Below are positions 34,107 to 46,834 of a stretch of 64,000 nt of DNA, piece after piece (position 1 is the first letter of the stretch; every line of letters starts with the position of its first letter). Origin of the DNA: Pontederia crassipes. Taxonomy: Eukaryota; Streptophyta; Magnoliopsida; Commelinales; Pontederiaceae. The translations under genes were made by a program, and so were the position numbers. Location: the NCBI GenBank assembly GCA_030549335.1, contig CM060183.1:20720552-20784551 (forward strand), in the 5' to 3' direction. A model generated the notes under the pieces. The model was given only the letters and a program-made list of their open reading frames with translations, did no database searches and was not told where the DNA came from.

Positions 34107-37100
34107 TCCTCACATGTTGAGTGCCTTGAGCAATTGTTTTTTATACTTAAAATTTTAAAAGGGAAAAATTGGAAAAAATGAACCTTCATGTGTCAATGTT
34201 ACTATTTATTATTATATACTCTCTTTCACTTGATATAATTCTTTAAATAATGATTTTTTTAATGTTTTCCTTGTACTCTCATGGAGAAGAAGAGTTTTAT
34301 CATACTAAATATTTGTGTTCATATTCTTATTTCTTTTCTTATCCATCAATCCTCGACATATTATACTCAATACATTAGTACGACAACTAATGTTGTGAGG
34401 GCCGAATCAAACTGGCCGGTCGGACCGGTCCGACTGTCAACCAGCCCTCACAACGGTCTATTACAAGCCACAAAATCAAGCTTGTAATTGGACCGAATTG
34501 AACCGATTCAAACCGATCAAAAAATGGTCAAAACTAGATAAAATCGGATTAGACCGCATTTCGGATGAACCAATCAAATTTAATTTTTTTTGTTATAAAA
34601 TAGTTTGATAAAATTATCTTTTTAAATTTGAAAAAAATTCAAAATGAACCTTCTCCATAAAATTTTATACTGGCTCATTAGTCTCCTCATCTATTAATAC
34701 TTGTCTCTTTGCTCACATCTTACTACTATAATGAATGTGAGATTATATTTCTATACATATTTGTTCTTTTCTTCTTTGATTTCGTTAGTATTTGTTATAC
34801 TTTCAACTATATCTTATATAATATGATCTTATTCAATATTTTTAATATCATACATGTATATTATAATATAAATTAATTTTATATTATTATATTATATATA
34901 ATATTTATCATATTAAGTAATTTTTTAATGAATGAAGGATACAAACTTCTTTGTATGTATAATATACAATAATATTATAATAGTTAGTATAGTATAGTTA
35001 TATATAATATTGTAAATACACAAATTTTAATTTTCTTTTATTTAGTATCTAATAATTAATAAGTTCACATTAGATAGTTAACCATCAATTATATTATATA
35101 TCTAGTTATATATAATCACAATATTACTTCTAACATAAAAAAAAAGATATGTAATTAAAAAAAAGTAGTAAGAAGAAAATTTATATATAAAAATTTAATT
35201 TCATAAGATTTTAATTTATTAAATGTGTAATGATTTTAAAATTAGTTTTTAATGATTTATTATTGTTATTTTTATATAATTAATTTTTAACATCATTAAT
35301 ATGATAGCGTAATTTAATATATCATATTAAATATATTATTTTATTATTATCCGGTCTGATCGGATGGTTTGACTGGTCCAATCTAAAACGGACACTTGTC
35401 CGGATCATTGTCCGTGCGACAACAGCTCGAGGTTAAGACATAAGGATCCATAGCACAAATCAATAATAGTGTTTTAAATTAGATCAAACAATGAATCTGA
35501 TCCTCTGATAGATCTATCAGCATATGCTGCAAATAATGCAGAATAATGCAGTCCTTTTGTTAATATCACGATGATCTATCTAATACATACTTATTGAAAT
35601 AAACTTGATCAATGTTTGACATAACTTGAACGAGAATTTTTTCAAGTTCTGTCAAACACTAAAAAAATGCAATGATGATCAGAATTAAAAATTTGATCAA
35701 CATGCCAGTGCCCCCAATTCCAGCAATTGAGTTCTTATTTTTAGCAAGAACTTCACAAAGTTCTATTTTTTATTTATTTTTGACACAGTTTTAAAAGTAG
35801 GCGGATCCCTATTGTCAATTACTTTAACAATATATATATATTTATATATAATTACTTATTTATTAATACATTATAACTTATAAAATAAAGTTATTTATAT
35901 CTAATAATAAATATTATTTTATTAATTATTCACTATAGTTTATTTACTATTATAATAAAATAAAATTAAAATTCTATTATAAAAATTTAATGTAAAGTTT
36001 ATGTATGATAATTATATTTATTGTATCACAATAAAATTTATACTATATTAAAATCTTATATATTTATTGTTTACGTAAATTATAATATTAATTACATATT
36101 AAACACTGTTAAATAAAATTAATATTAATGTATTGTGCCACACTTATCTGTTAACAAAATCCCAAAGTTTTAATCAATTATAATATATTTTTATTTAATA
36201 TAATTTTTATCACATATAATAATAAATTATCTCTTTAGTTTTGCCTTTTTCATTCAAACACTCACAAACGTTTATTTATCTAATCAACTTTTAAATTTTT
36301 TTTATTATATTTTTATTCAAACACTAAACCAAAAATTTTCTCTTTAAGTCTAAAAAAACTATTAAGAATTTACGACTCGAATGTATCATTTAAAAAACCT
36401 GCCACCTTATGATTGTTTTTATTTATTTAACTTAACCGTAAGTGACTTGTTATGTTGACATTGGTCTAAGATAAAAAATAATAATAATAACATATTCAAA
36501 GTCCGACATGAAAATAAAAAAACTCATTAATATTAAGACAAAATAATACAAAGTATAAATATAAAAGAATAAGTAAATCAAAAGTAATACAAAATGTTGA
36601 TGACAAAATTTTTTAAAAAGGCACAAAAACACCAGATACAAAATGCTAATAATAGTTAAATTTAATAAAAAGTTATATTAAAAATGGCTACAGTTTCCTT
36701 TGGGAAGATCGAAAGCAGGTGCTTTTCTTTGTAGAGATGAGCACGGGCCGGGACGACCTAATCATCTTGGGTCGAGATTTTTTTCGACTTGGTTACCAAT
36801 CAGGTCGAGATCGGATCTCATTTTTTTGAGATCCGATCGGAACCGGTTTCGAGTTATTAAAACTCAAATCAGGTCCCAACCCAATTAAATATATTATATT
36901 AATATTAAATTATTTTTAAATAGTATATTTATATTTATTTTAAATAAAAATCATATTTTATTTGGTACATATCTTAAATATTCATTATATTATATTATCA
37001 TATATATAATTTAATTAATAGTTATCATATTTATATAATAATATTATTTTTTTACTATTTTATTTATTATTTTACTCTTTTATAATCAGAATTTCTATTT

Positions 37101-38437
37101 TTGTCCCGATTCCGAATCTGATCGGGACCGAGTTTCTTTTTTCAGAAATCCGGAGAAAACCGAGTCGGCCGAGAGCTCGTCCCGGATAGAGGTTAAAGAA
37201 AACATCTAGGGACATTAATTAAATAACAAAATAGCAATATTTAAATATTTATTAAAACAGTGTAATCACTGAATGATAAATTTACATACGAAACAAAATA
37301 TAGAATAATAAAAAGTACTCTAACATAATAACTAACTAGAAGCATTAAAAGTTTCATAAAAACTAAACTAAATGAATAAATGTGGAATAAAACGATGAGC
37401 TAAGAAAATAAACAAGCTTATAAATGTGAAGAATTAATTGAGAAAAAAACGCACGAATATATTCAGTTGAACATAAAAGTATATAATAAATATCTATTCA
37501 AAAGTATTCAATCAAAATAAAAGCATTACCATTTTAATTAATAGTAATGAATTAAAAAATAAGAAAACAATAATCAGAAATAAACAAATAGGCATTAAAA
37601 TATTAGGCGAGTAAAATAATTTGAAAAAAAATACGGGAAGATGATTATAATATATATATATAATTATTTCTTTATTTTTTTATGAAATATAATGATTTTT
37701 CACGTCTAACTTTTAATTATAAACTTATCCTATGACGTTACTAAATTTTACCATCATGTTTCATTAAGTTTTTTTATATATAATTCTGTTAATTTTTTTT
37801 ATTTTTTCAATTTTTTATTTATAGAAAGACTAAACTATTTTTCCACGAATTGTATAAAATATTTTAATAAATCGACGATGTCAAAGATCTTTTTTTAATA
37901 TTTATATCATTTGTTGTTATATTATTTTATTCTTTATAAGTATTAAAATAGTTTTATGGAAGGAAATTTTAGTTTTTTTACAAAATAAAAAAATACAAAA
38001 ATACAAAAATACAAAAATTAATGCAATCATACAGGAAATCTCAATAAAATTTAGGAACCTAAAAGCGTTATAGTTAAAATTTAGGAAATAAAACATATAT
38101 GCATAGAAGAAATGTAAACTTATGTAAAATAAATACACGAAGAAAATATTGATCGACAACTGGGAAATGGACAAAAGCATAAATAGAACGTTAACAATTT
38201 AGGAGAAAATTACAGGTGAAAACAATTATTGAGCATAACTACTTATATACATAATATTTATTATTATAAATACAAAAAAAATCAGTAAGAAACAGTAGAT
38301 AAATAAATAAAGTGCACTAAAGAAAATGTGGAAGTAAACTGATACTATTTTAGACACATTCCAACCCGATTACCCGAGCTTAAATATTAATACGGAGCCC
38401 CAAATATACTTATCGGATCCTCCACCAGCATACCCTT
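34107..38437. other. long AT-rich intergenic region with two faint element candidates
   Basis: No gene is supported. Two stretches have GC-rich, roughly inverted ends around AT-rich middles: about 34397-35390 (GGCCGGTCGGACCGGTC on the left, GGTCTGATCGGATGG on the right) and about 36733-37190 (GAGCACGGGCCGGGACG; CGGCCGAGAGCTCGTCCCGG). They look like decayed hAT- or Harbinger-type elements, but ends and duplications cannot be fixed. The rest is A/T-dominated. Confidence 0.4.
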
Positions 38438-38444
38438 TATAAAA
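38438..38444 (+). promoter_or_regulatory. TATA box of the IBR5-like gene
   Basis: TATAAAA about 110 bp upstream of the ATG at 38553, a plausible distance for a short plant 5' UTR. No other TATA-like motif lies in the 38450-38552 interval. Confidence 0.55.
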
Positions 38445-38552
38445 GAAGCACCATCTTGTTCCTTCTTACGTCTCAAGAGGTCTTTCTGAATCATTCACGG
38501 CAAAGTCCACAGTGCCTCTTGTTGTTCTTCCATTTGGTTCCCGTCTTCCACG

Positions 38553-40129
38553 ATGAGCAACTGCCAGATCTGCGGGCACGACCACGACTACGAAGGGGGA
38601 GAGATCTGCAGCGTCTGCGGTCATCGTCGGCCCCCGGCGCCGACCGTCGACAACCTCCCGCTCCCCCACCGGATCATCGAGCCCTACCTCTTCTTGGGCA
38701 GCTACAACGAAGCCCACACATACGTCTACGGACCCATCGCCAGGCCCTTCGTTATCACTCATTACCTCAACGTACGCCGCCACAACTTGCTTATATTATC
38801 CGTGTTTGTTTGATGTTGCTGCTTTGGATCGATATATGCCTGAGAACTTCTAGTTTTTGCTCCACGGTTCCTTCCATGGACGCAATCCATTTTGCCCTTT
38901 TCGTGCTGATCGTTTAATATCTGAAGCTGTAATGTTTCTTGAAGCCTGGATATAGGTTCTAAGTAACTGATCAGTTGAATGCAAGAAGAAGGATTTTGTC
39001 GTTGAACTAGTTCTTGAGAGAAGCAAGAATATATGCCTTCAATCCGCTTAACTTGTCAGAGGTTAATATAATATATACGCTTTAATTGCTTGATGAGTAC
39101 CCACCCCTTCGTAGCTGAGCAAACATGTGCAAAAGCAGGCGCTACTGCCACACTTTTGTTTAGTAATTCTTGAAGATTACCTTGGTATCATAGCTTACTT
39201 ATCTCACCGTCCGAGTCTTTTACAGTTTTACTTATCAAGGCGCTAAAGGCATAAACTTCGATAATGGTGCATTACCTGTTCATGATTCAGCTTTATTATT
39301 ACCTTTTGCACAGGTAGAACCCGACTTCCCTGGCCTTAGCTCCCTGTCCAACACGATCGTCGGCAACATAAGTTCACAGTACTTCGATGTGGCTTTTGAA
39401 TTTATACGTACGTCCTTAAAACTCCCTAATATATCCTTCACTGAATTAGGGTGATATATGTCGTCAATCTTATTGGAACAGTGCATGGTTGCACTTTCGG
39501 ATGTGATTTTGGTAATGTTCATGTAGCTGACGGATGCTTAATATGCATCATCTGCCGTATTTTTTTTTTACTTTCAACATCTGGCCCCTGCAGGAGAGTG
39601 CGAGGTAAAGGCGTTAAGTGTTCTTGTATATTGCATCTCAGGAAATAACAGGTCAATTTATCTTCTCCCTGTCCGCCAAGGATTTTTGTCTATAGAACTT
39701 GTTAACATGAGTACACTTTTTCATTGTATTATGATATAATAATGTCGGCAGATCAGCAGCCATCGTGGTAGCATACTTGATGAAGAGGAAAACGTGGACG
39801 CTCCAAGAAGCTCTTGGATGGGTGAGTAGCCGGAGGCAACAGATCAACATAGCGCCAGGTTTGCTTCATGCAAGATGGATAATATGAAGAAATAATGTTG
39901 GCAAACGATTAACTGCATCTTTTATATTAAGTTCGAACGTTGTAATAATATGCTACAACGTATATGACTCTCATGAGGTTGCAGTTTTCGTTACTGTTTT
40001 GCATATGATCGTTCTCCTTGTTAAACTTTTTTTTTCCATACCGATCGAGTTGCAGATATCATGCGGCATTTGGAGGAGTACGAGCAGATGATCTTTCCGA
40101 ATGGCACCAGCAACGGCATTCCGAAATAG
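38553..40129 (+). CDS. IBR5-like dual-specificity phosphatase with altered active site
   Basis: Five exons: 38553-38771, 39314-39407, 39594-39651, 39752-39858 and 40056-40129, all GT-AG with matching phases; 183 aa. Residues 4-24 form a zinc ribbon (CQICGHDHDYEGGEICSVCG) like that of Arabidopsis IBR5, an auxin/ABA-pathway phosphatase; YLFLGSYN follows. The P-loop is VLVYCISGNNRSAAIVVAYL: Cys and Arg of CX5R are present, but the His that normally precedes the Cys is Tyr. The segment where IBR5 has its general-acid Asp (YHCLQDDK) is not recognisable; the aligned stretch reads GNISSQYFD. The C-terminal helix (EYEQMIF) is kept. Either a divergent enzyme or a pseudophosphatase. Length is close to the minimal DSP core; exon 1-2 joining near residue 73 is the weakest part of the model. 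Confidence 0.82.
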
Positions 40130-41213
40130 GATTGACTCGATCGTTTGATCTGGGCACTGCATCATCTTGGTCTGAGAGATGAAGATCTAACTGTTCCTAC
40201 TGATGGGATTCATTTTTCACTGCTCAGAAGAAGAATTCTTTGACGACTCATTGACCGATTCTTGTAAATAAGCTCGAAGTGCGTAGCACGAGTTCACTTT
40301 GGTTAATCTCTTTCTGAAGAACATCTTTCTAAAGACCATATCCAATTCGTTTGTTCACTGTTAGAATGTAGACCTTCGGAAAAATTCTTGCAAAAAAAGT
40401 TCAAAGTGTATAGCACGAAGTTAGATTCTGGGTAAAATCTTGGCCATATCAAAATGGCAATTGAAAGAAAGTGATGATCATGTGCCTTGGGTCACCGCCG
40501 CCGTAACATTTGTTTGCGTCTTCTTTTGTCTAACTCTATTTATTTTTTGCTTTATCTCGGACATAAAGTTCGTGTCGTCTTGTCCTTATGTTTAAAACCT
40601 CAGGTTAATTGTGAGAACGACGCATTATTGAGCTCGCACCAAGTACTGATGACGCGGTTAGAACGTTCTTTGTTGAAGAAAAGGTCAACCAACTTTTAAG
40701 GTTGGACTGATTGAAATATTAATTTAAGATCGAAAGTTCGAGCTCACTGAAAAAAAATATCCAACATATATATCGTCACAAACTGTGCGTGCATGAAATC
40801 AAAGATACCAACAAAAAAAAAATCTAGATCTTGGATCAAACTATGCAATGCTTAAAATGCAGAATTAGAAAATATAATTAAGGTAAAAGAACCTCAACTT
40901 AAGACAAAGGATCAGTTACACCTTCCAGTCTCACAAGCACAGTGATTTCAACAGCCTTGAAGTTATAAATGGAAAATAAAAAGAATAAAAAGATCCAGTG
41001 GCCAGTCCCCGCCATGTCACGAACATATACATGCGGTTTGGTGCAGTATCCAGGGAAGACAAATGTGATTTTGGCATAAGGAGTGCTGAACCAATTCCTT
41101 TACATTCTTTATTCTTGTTATTCTCAATTTGCCAGCACCATCAGAAATGTTGATCTACAAAATTTCCTGCTGGTGCGGAAGATTTTTAACAGAAGTGACT
41201 AAGGTTTAAGAAG
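40130..41213. other. 3' flanks of two convergent genes
   Basis: Lies between the stop of the plus-strand phosphatase gene and the stop of the minus-strand trigger factor gene; probably both 3' UTRs plus a short spacer. A weak direct repeat is seen (AGCTCGAAGTGCGTAGCACGA at about 40270; AGTTCAAAGTGTATAGCACG at about 40399). No gene in between. Confidence 0.55.
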
Positions 41214-44200
41214 TTACTTGTTAACATATTGAATATCAGCATTCTCTCTCAACCATTCGAGCACCTTTGCGCCTTCAAGGACATCTTGAACCTGTGAAAG
41301 TTCAACAGATCATGTCTTTAGGTAGAAGCTAAACATATTCACTCGGAGACAGGAATCTGCAGATGTCTATTCTCCATTTTTTTTCACAATAATGGTGTAC
41401 GGCATATGCAAAATCATAATGACTAGAATATATGAACAGAGTGCATGGTAGAAGTGAACAGTTTTGGCTATAAATCGTAAAAACACACCTGCTCCTTGAC
41501 GCGGTCCTCTTCATAATCTTGATTGTGGCGTTTCAACTCTGCCACTGAGTTCTCAACTTCTTTGACAAGTTCATCGGTTGAATACTGCAGGATATCCAGA
41601 TTCAGGATCTTGACTTAAAGCTTGTTCTAATATGAATCATGCTTGCATAAGATAAGAAAACAAGTTAAAATTCAGGCATGGGCCTGATGAAGGTTGCAGG
41701 GGGCAAATATCTTAGGGAAGACAGTTCACATTGATGCGTCATGAGATAATGAAACAATCACATAGACACAAAGAGTGGAATAATCAATTCGAGAAAAGTT
41801 GTCAATACTAGAATACTTTTAATTTAAAAAGATCAATAAGGATTATCATGTTTATTCTAGGGATGAAAGAGATTCTCCTTTATTAAAAAGGCTCATTCTG
41901 CACCGAGTTAATAGAGATAAAATATGACTGAACTATTAAGTACTAAACCAAATTTAAGATAAGAAATTGACAATTTCAACTAACGTGATATAGTGAGCAA
42001 TAGCATTGCTAATGCTTTTAAATGGGACAAATGTTAATAAGGTTACCTCCATCATCTTTCTGAAATGAAATGAATGAGAAAGTAGTAAAACACTTGCCTG
42101 CAAATTTTCACACTCGAAAATCTCTCCAACAGCTACCATCTGTTTTATTATCTTTGAGATATTTTCCTTCTCATTTTCAATGAACTGATTTGTTGCCTTT
42201 TCACTTGAAAGAAATTGTAATTGCTGTTCATTTATCTTCTTATCTACCTGCATCAGAAAATATTTGAGAGAAAAAAAAATAAATCATGTAAAAAAAAGAG
42301 GAAATACGCAACTCACTGTTTTTTTTAGGAGTAAGCAACTCAATGGTAACAGAAAAAGGCAAGGAAATATGTGACTGAATCCACTTTTTACCTGCATTTG
42401 TAAAAGTTTTGCCCCATAAAGCTGCCTTCCTTGATCTTCCATCAAAGATTTGGGAATATCAACCTCAACAATCTGAATCAATCAAAATGCACTCAGTAAA
42501 ATAAGTCAATATACACAATCATCAGATGCAATATATAAAAATGCAAGAAGAACAATGTCTCAATAGACATTAGCATGCAATGATTTGCATAAAATACTTT
42601 TTTCAAATAACACATTATGTTCATAAAAGAAAACAAGATGGAATGCAAATTCTTAAAATGCAGACCACCTTGCTTAATTGATCCAGAATAGCATTATCTG
42701 TTGCTTGTTCGATAGCTGTTTGCTCCACTTCCTTGCATCTTTGGAATATTGCTTCTCGAACCTGGACAACAAAGGAACAAATGAACTTTTGAAAATGTAG
42801 CCTACTAATGCTGTAACATCTCTTAGAACCACAGATATAGATTGATCCATAACTCTGTAACTAAACCATGAATCCATTGAATTCTAAACTTGTCCAATTG
42901 ATTATGGAAAAAAAATGTTATCAGAAACATTCACCTCGTTTAAGGTATTGCACCCAGGGAGGAGTTTTTCAGCAAGAGAATCATCCAATTCTGGCAAGTC
43001 TCTATAGAAGAGCTCTTTACATTCAACCTAAAGCATAGAAAGTCAATACAAGTACTTATACTTATATCAATATGTCTGTCAGAAAATCAACGATCCTACA
43101 TCTTTAGTATGCTGAAAAATATAAAAGCTTATTCAGAGAATGAAAACTACAAATGCTATTGAAAAGGCTGCGAGATTAGCATTATACTAGCTTTGGTGAT
43201 ATTTTTTAACTGTTTTTAACAACAAGTTGTTAGACATAGCTGCTTGGTGACAGCTATATTTTTTAACTGTTGACTGATTTGTAATTTTAATTAGTTTCCT
43301 TGAGCTACTTGCTACAAGACTGTGATAGCAAAACAATCTACAGAGAAACTGTGCTAAACTTTCAATTGAGAATTTGAGAATATAATATGTTGTCTCTAAA
43401 ACAGATCCTAAATACAAGGAGCTTCTTTTAAAAACAAACAAGGAATTCAACTTTTTTGACACATGGAAATCCATGAAGATAGCATAATATATTAACAACA
43501 CTTCTTTTTCTAAGAAGGAACACGATACCACGTGGATGTCCTTGAAGAATATGACTTAACATCAAACTAGAATGTAAAATAGGGGTGATATTGCTAATGC
43601 AGGAAGTTGTGACTCACAGTAAACTGAGCATGGACACCTCGAAGATTTTCTTGCTCCCATGTTTCTGGAAACTGAAGTGGAAATGACCTTGTTTCACCTT
43701 GTCGCATCCCAATTATTGCATCAAGAAATCCAGGAAGGAGAAAATCATTTTCTTCCGTGTCCAAGTGAAAACCTAGAAAGAAGTATTGGATATTTGTGAA
43801 GAACTGACATAAATTCAGGTATCTAGTTCCCTTAAAAGGGTTTTACAGTGTTTGAACAGAAGCTATATGCATAGCAAGAAGACTCTTCATTTGCAGGACA
43901 CTATCTTCTTGGGTAGGTTCTTTACAGCGTTTGAACAGCATGCAGTTATCGTAATAATAACTCAACACACCTTAAAAAAATCTTTTTTTTAATAAATACT
44001 TATTAATTAAAACTTCCAACTGGTAGAGCAGAATAAATCATGCTCGTATTTAAGAAATTTGGTCATCAAGCGTTGAAGATGACGAGCAGTCATAACTGAG
44101 GACAGAAATAAATGGAGAAGAATTTTTGGAACAAGAAAATTGCCGTAACACTATGTCTTTAATGTAATAGAAAATGTAGGGCATATATGCTAAAGGACAG

Positions 44201-46202
44201 AAACCATCAAAGAGAAAACTATTAAACCTTTGGTAATGTGGATATTTTCTTCTTGATGGTAAAGATGTATCCTCACTAATATTTCACAAAGAAAACTGAT
44301 AATAGGTAAAAACACACTAATAGAGCAGAAATCAGGAGTAAGACAAAGTTTAGACAGATATGCATTCTGCTGAATAATTCAGAAATCGAACAGACCTTTT
44401 CTTTCAGCAGATGGAATCTTTTCACCTTCCTTCTCATCTTGTCCAATAGTTGTTGAAAATATATCAAGGACTACAAGATCACCAACCTAACCATGTGTTT
44501 TGAACAAAGAGAAAATTGAGTTATATGTTATAGATACTCCTAAAGTGAAGAGAGGTACCAAAAGAATATATCAAGAATTTCTCTAGAGGACAGAAATGCC
44601 CTTTGCATAAGGAAAAAACATTTACAGTGGAAAGAAAAAAATAATCTGTCCATATGTACCTGAAGGCCCCTGTCAGTTACTATTCGGAGCATTCCAAGAG
44701 CCTTGTAACGACGTGAAAACTCCTTTTCAGAAGCACTTTCAGCTCTAACAATGTTATCTATCTCGACAACAACTTTTAAATTTTTGTATTTGTTGTCTGA
44801 TAGCCATTTCACCTCAGGGGCCACATCAGCAACCACATCATACCTGCCAGATGAAGTCAAAAAAGGATGATTGAACAGAAAAACGGATATGGTCATTCAA
44901 TAGAATTTCTAAAGGAAACTAACAAACGATACATTCAATAGAATTTCTAAAGGAAACTAACAAACGATATCCATAACTCAACCCCGTTTATCCTATTCTC
45001 ATTTAGCTAATTCTAAGCAAGAAGAATCATCAAATGTATTGGAGGTTATAACTAGATAGTTCACACACAAGTGAATGTGGCTCCACTAATGTTCTATGAA
45101 ACTTAGATCAGAGGTCAGCAATAATGTCAAATAAAGATTGACAAGGCATCCATCAAAAGAAGTAAATAGAATGAAACAGTATCAGAAAGATCAAACAGTA
45201 TAAAATAAGCTTAAGATGAACTAACCTGAATCCATCTTGGAGGGAGAAAGTATCATACATTTCCGCAGACTTGGTTACGATTCGCACAGAGTCTTTCAAG
45301 GCCCTTCCTTCTACCTAAATAGTCCAACATTAGTGGATGCCAAATGCAGTTGTGAATATGCTATTCCCATCCTAAAATGCATCTCCATAAATGATAAATG
45401 ATCAAGCTTTCATCACTAAGTGCTAACCAAAATTCCTATAACTAAATGAATGAAGACATCATTAGATAGAAGGACAAAAAGATTCACTCACCGAAGACAT
45501 GGCTTGGGGCAGAGTTTTCTTCAAAGTGGCTTCAATGGTAGCCTGCTGTACATTCTGCTTACCCACGTAGTTTATGAGTATATTGTCTGGAATTTTCTTC
45601 CCTGAGCGAAATCCAGGAACCTTGAAAAATATCTCTAATCAGTCATGAATTAAGAATGTTTGATACATATCATAACATGCATACAAAGGCAGAAAATTGC
45701 AAGGGAAAAAAAGGAAAGGAATCTTAATGACCAGGAAGTACCTTCGACTGCTTCGATAACTGATTCAAAACGCTTCTGTAACATTCCTGGCACACAGCTG
45801 GAGGAACTTCCACAGTTAGCCTCACCTGCGAAAGACACCAACCATTGCAGCAAACTTTCGAACATTTCAAGCTCAACCGAAAAATAAGAGTGAGGAAAGA
45901 AACAGGTGGCGAGGACCGACGGCAGAATGAGGCTCCTGAGTCTCCGTGACCTCGACGTCGGCAGGAAACCGATCCTTCTCCGGTTCCTTGACGGCGACGG
46001 CACGAGCGGAGACGCGGAACGTCGTGGAACTCTTCCTCGGGCAGGAGGACAGAGAAGGAAGACGAATAGAGCGGCGTGAAGCGATGGAGACCACGGGCTG
46101 GGAGGGAAAGAGGAAGCGGGGGGAGGAAGAGGAGGAGGGCGGGGAGAAAAAGCAGAGTGTGGAATTGAGGCGGAGGACGGCGACGTCCATCGCCACCGCC
46201 AT
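41214..46202 (-). CDS. TIG1: chloroplast trigger factor-like chaperone
   Basis: Thirteen exons: 46202-45921, 45825-45742, 45620-45492, 45314-45226, 44843-44660, 44486-44396, 43772-43618, 43027-42935, 42761-42669, 42472-42392, 42247-42098, 41584-41489, 41291-41214; 1605 nt, 534 aa, close to Arabidopsis AT5G55220. Residues 1 to about 65 are a Ser/Arg-rich likely plastid transit peptide. About 75-255 is the trigger-factor N-domain (LTVEVPPAVCQECYRSVLNQ, VPGFRSGKKIP). About 257-340 is the FKBP-like PPIase domain (VGDLVVLDI, ENDFLLPGFLDAIIG). About 340-534 is the C-terminal substrate-binding domain (RDLPELDDSLAEKL, YSTDELVKEVENSV). It would bind nascent chains at plastid ribosomes. Intron 11 has a GC donor (TTTGCAG/GCAAGTG) and intron 1 a weak GTCGGT donor chosen by phase and homology. 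The gene appears intact. Confidence 0.94.
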
Positions 46203-46386
46203 TACGATGAGGACGACGACGACGGACCTGCGAGAGTTTTGGAAAAGGGGATAACGGAAAGCGGACAGCAGTGGCTGGGAGATGGTCGACTAATAAAGGG
46301 ACAACGACGACGTAGGAAATATCTAAAACTTCGCAAGCCAAAACATCATTTCTATTGATCAAATTAAACGGCCAATTAACCAACAA
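46203..46386 (-). promoter_or_regulatory. short remaining 5' flank of the trigger factor gene
   Basis: Only 184 bp separate the start codon from the LTR at 46387, so any promoter parts farther upstream have been pushed more than 10 kb away by the retroelement complex. No TATA box is obvious. Confidence 0.5.
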
Positions 46387-46767
46387 TGATATTGGGGTGG
46401 TGAAATGGGCGTGAGTGCTCTTATTCATAAATCCAGTTGTAATCTTTTTGTGATTTTCTTATACAATCACGCTTTAGTAGATTTATTTTACGGGTCTCGT
46501 TGCTCGATCAGCGAGCATGTAGGGGTAAGAGGATTCAGGAGGAACCCCAGGTTACAACGGGACGAAGTCTGTAATTTTTATCATATGTAAAAGGAGTACC
46601 TATATAAACTTCCTAGGGATCCAAACAGATACTCATTCTTGTATCATTATTATTTCATAACAAAGAGAGCCACCGCTTCCTAAGAACGTAACTCGATTTA
46701 GGATAGACCTCGTAAATCTCTGTATTCTTCTATGTTCGTTGATCTCTTTCTTCTTCTTTTCGTAATA
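46387..46767 (+). repeat. Copia-III 5' LTR
   Basis: About 380 bp, similar to 56312-56637: GGGGATCC-type and ATATAAACTTCCTAGGG blocks, CATAACAAAGAGAGCC, CGATTTAGG.TAGACCTCGTAAAT and the CTTCTTTTCGTAATA end. TATA box TATATAAAC is at about 46600. The left edge (TGATATTGG) is approximate. Confidence 0.8.
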
Positions 46768-46834
46768 AATTGGTATCAGAATCTTAGGGTTCGTCAGCGA
46801 TTCTCGATCAAGTAGGGAGATAACGTCGCACGAT

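Noticed and set aside
34397..35390. hAT- or Harbinger-type element suggested by GC-rich inverted ends
   Set aside because: Ends align only loosely and no target duplication is found; kept only as a remark.
36733..37190. Decayed hAT-like element with GAGCACGGGCCGG ends
   Set aside because: Ends similar, but 8-bp flanks do not match; not enough for a feature of its own.
38456..38917. 153-aa frame over phosphatase exon 1
   Set aside because: Out of frame with the zinc ribbon; reads through the exon 1 donor into the intron.
45724..46428. 234-aa minus-strand frame upstream of the trigger factor gene
   Set aside because: Overlaps exon 1 in the wrong frame and runs into the LTR; a GC-rich shadow.
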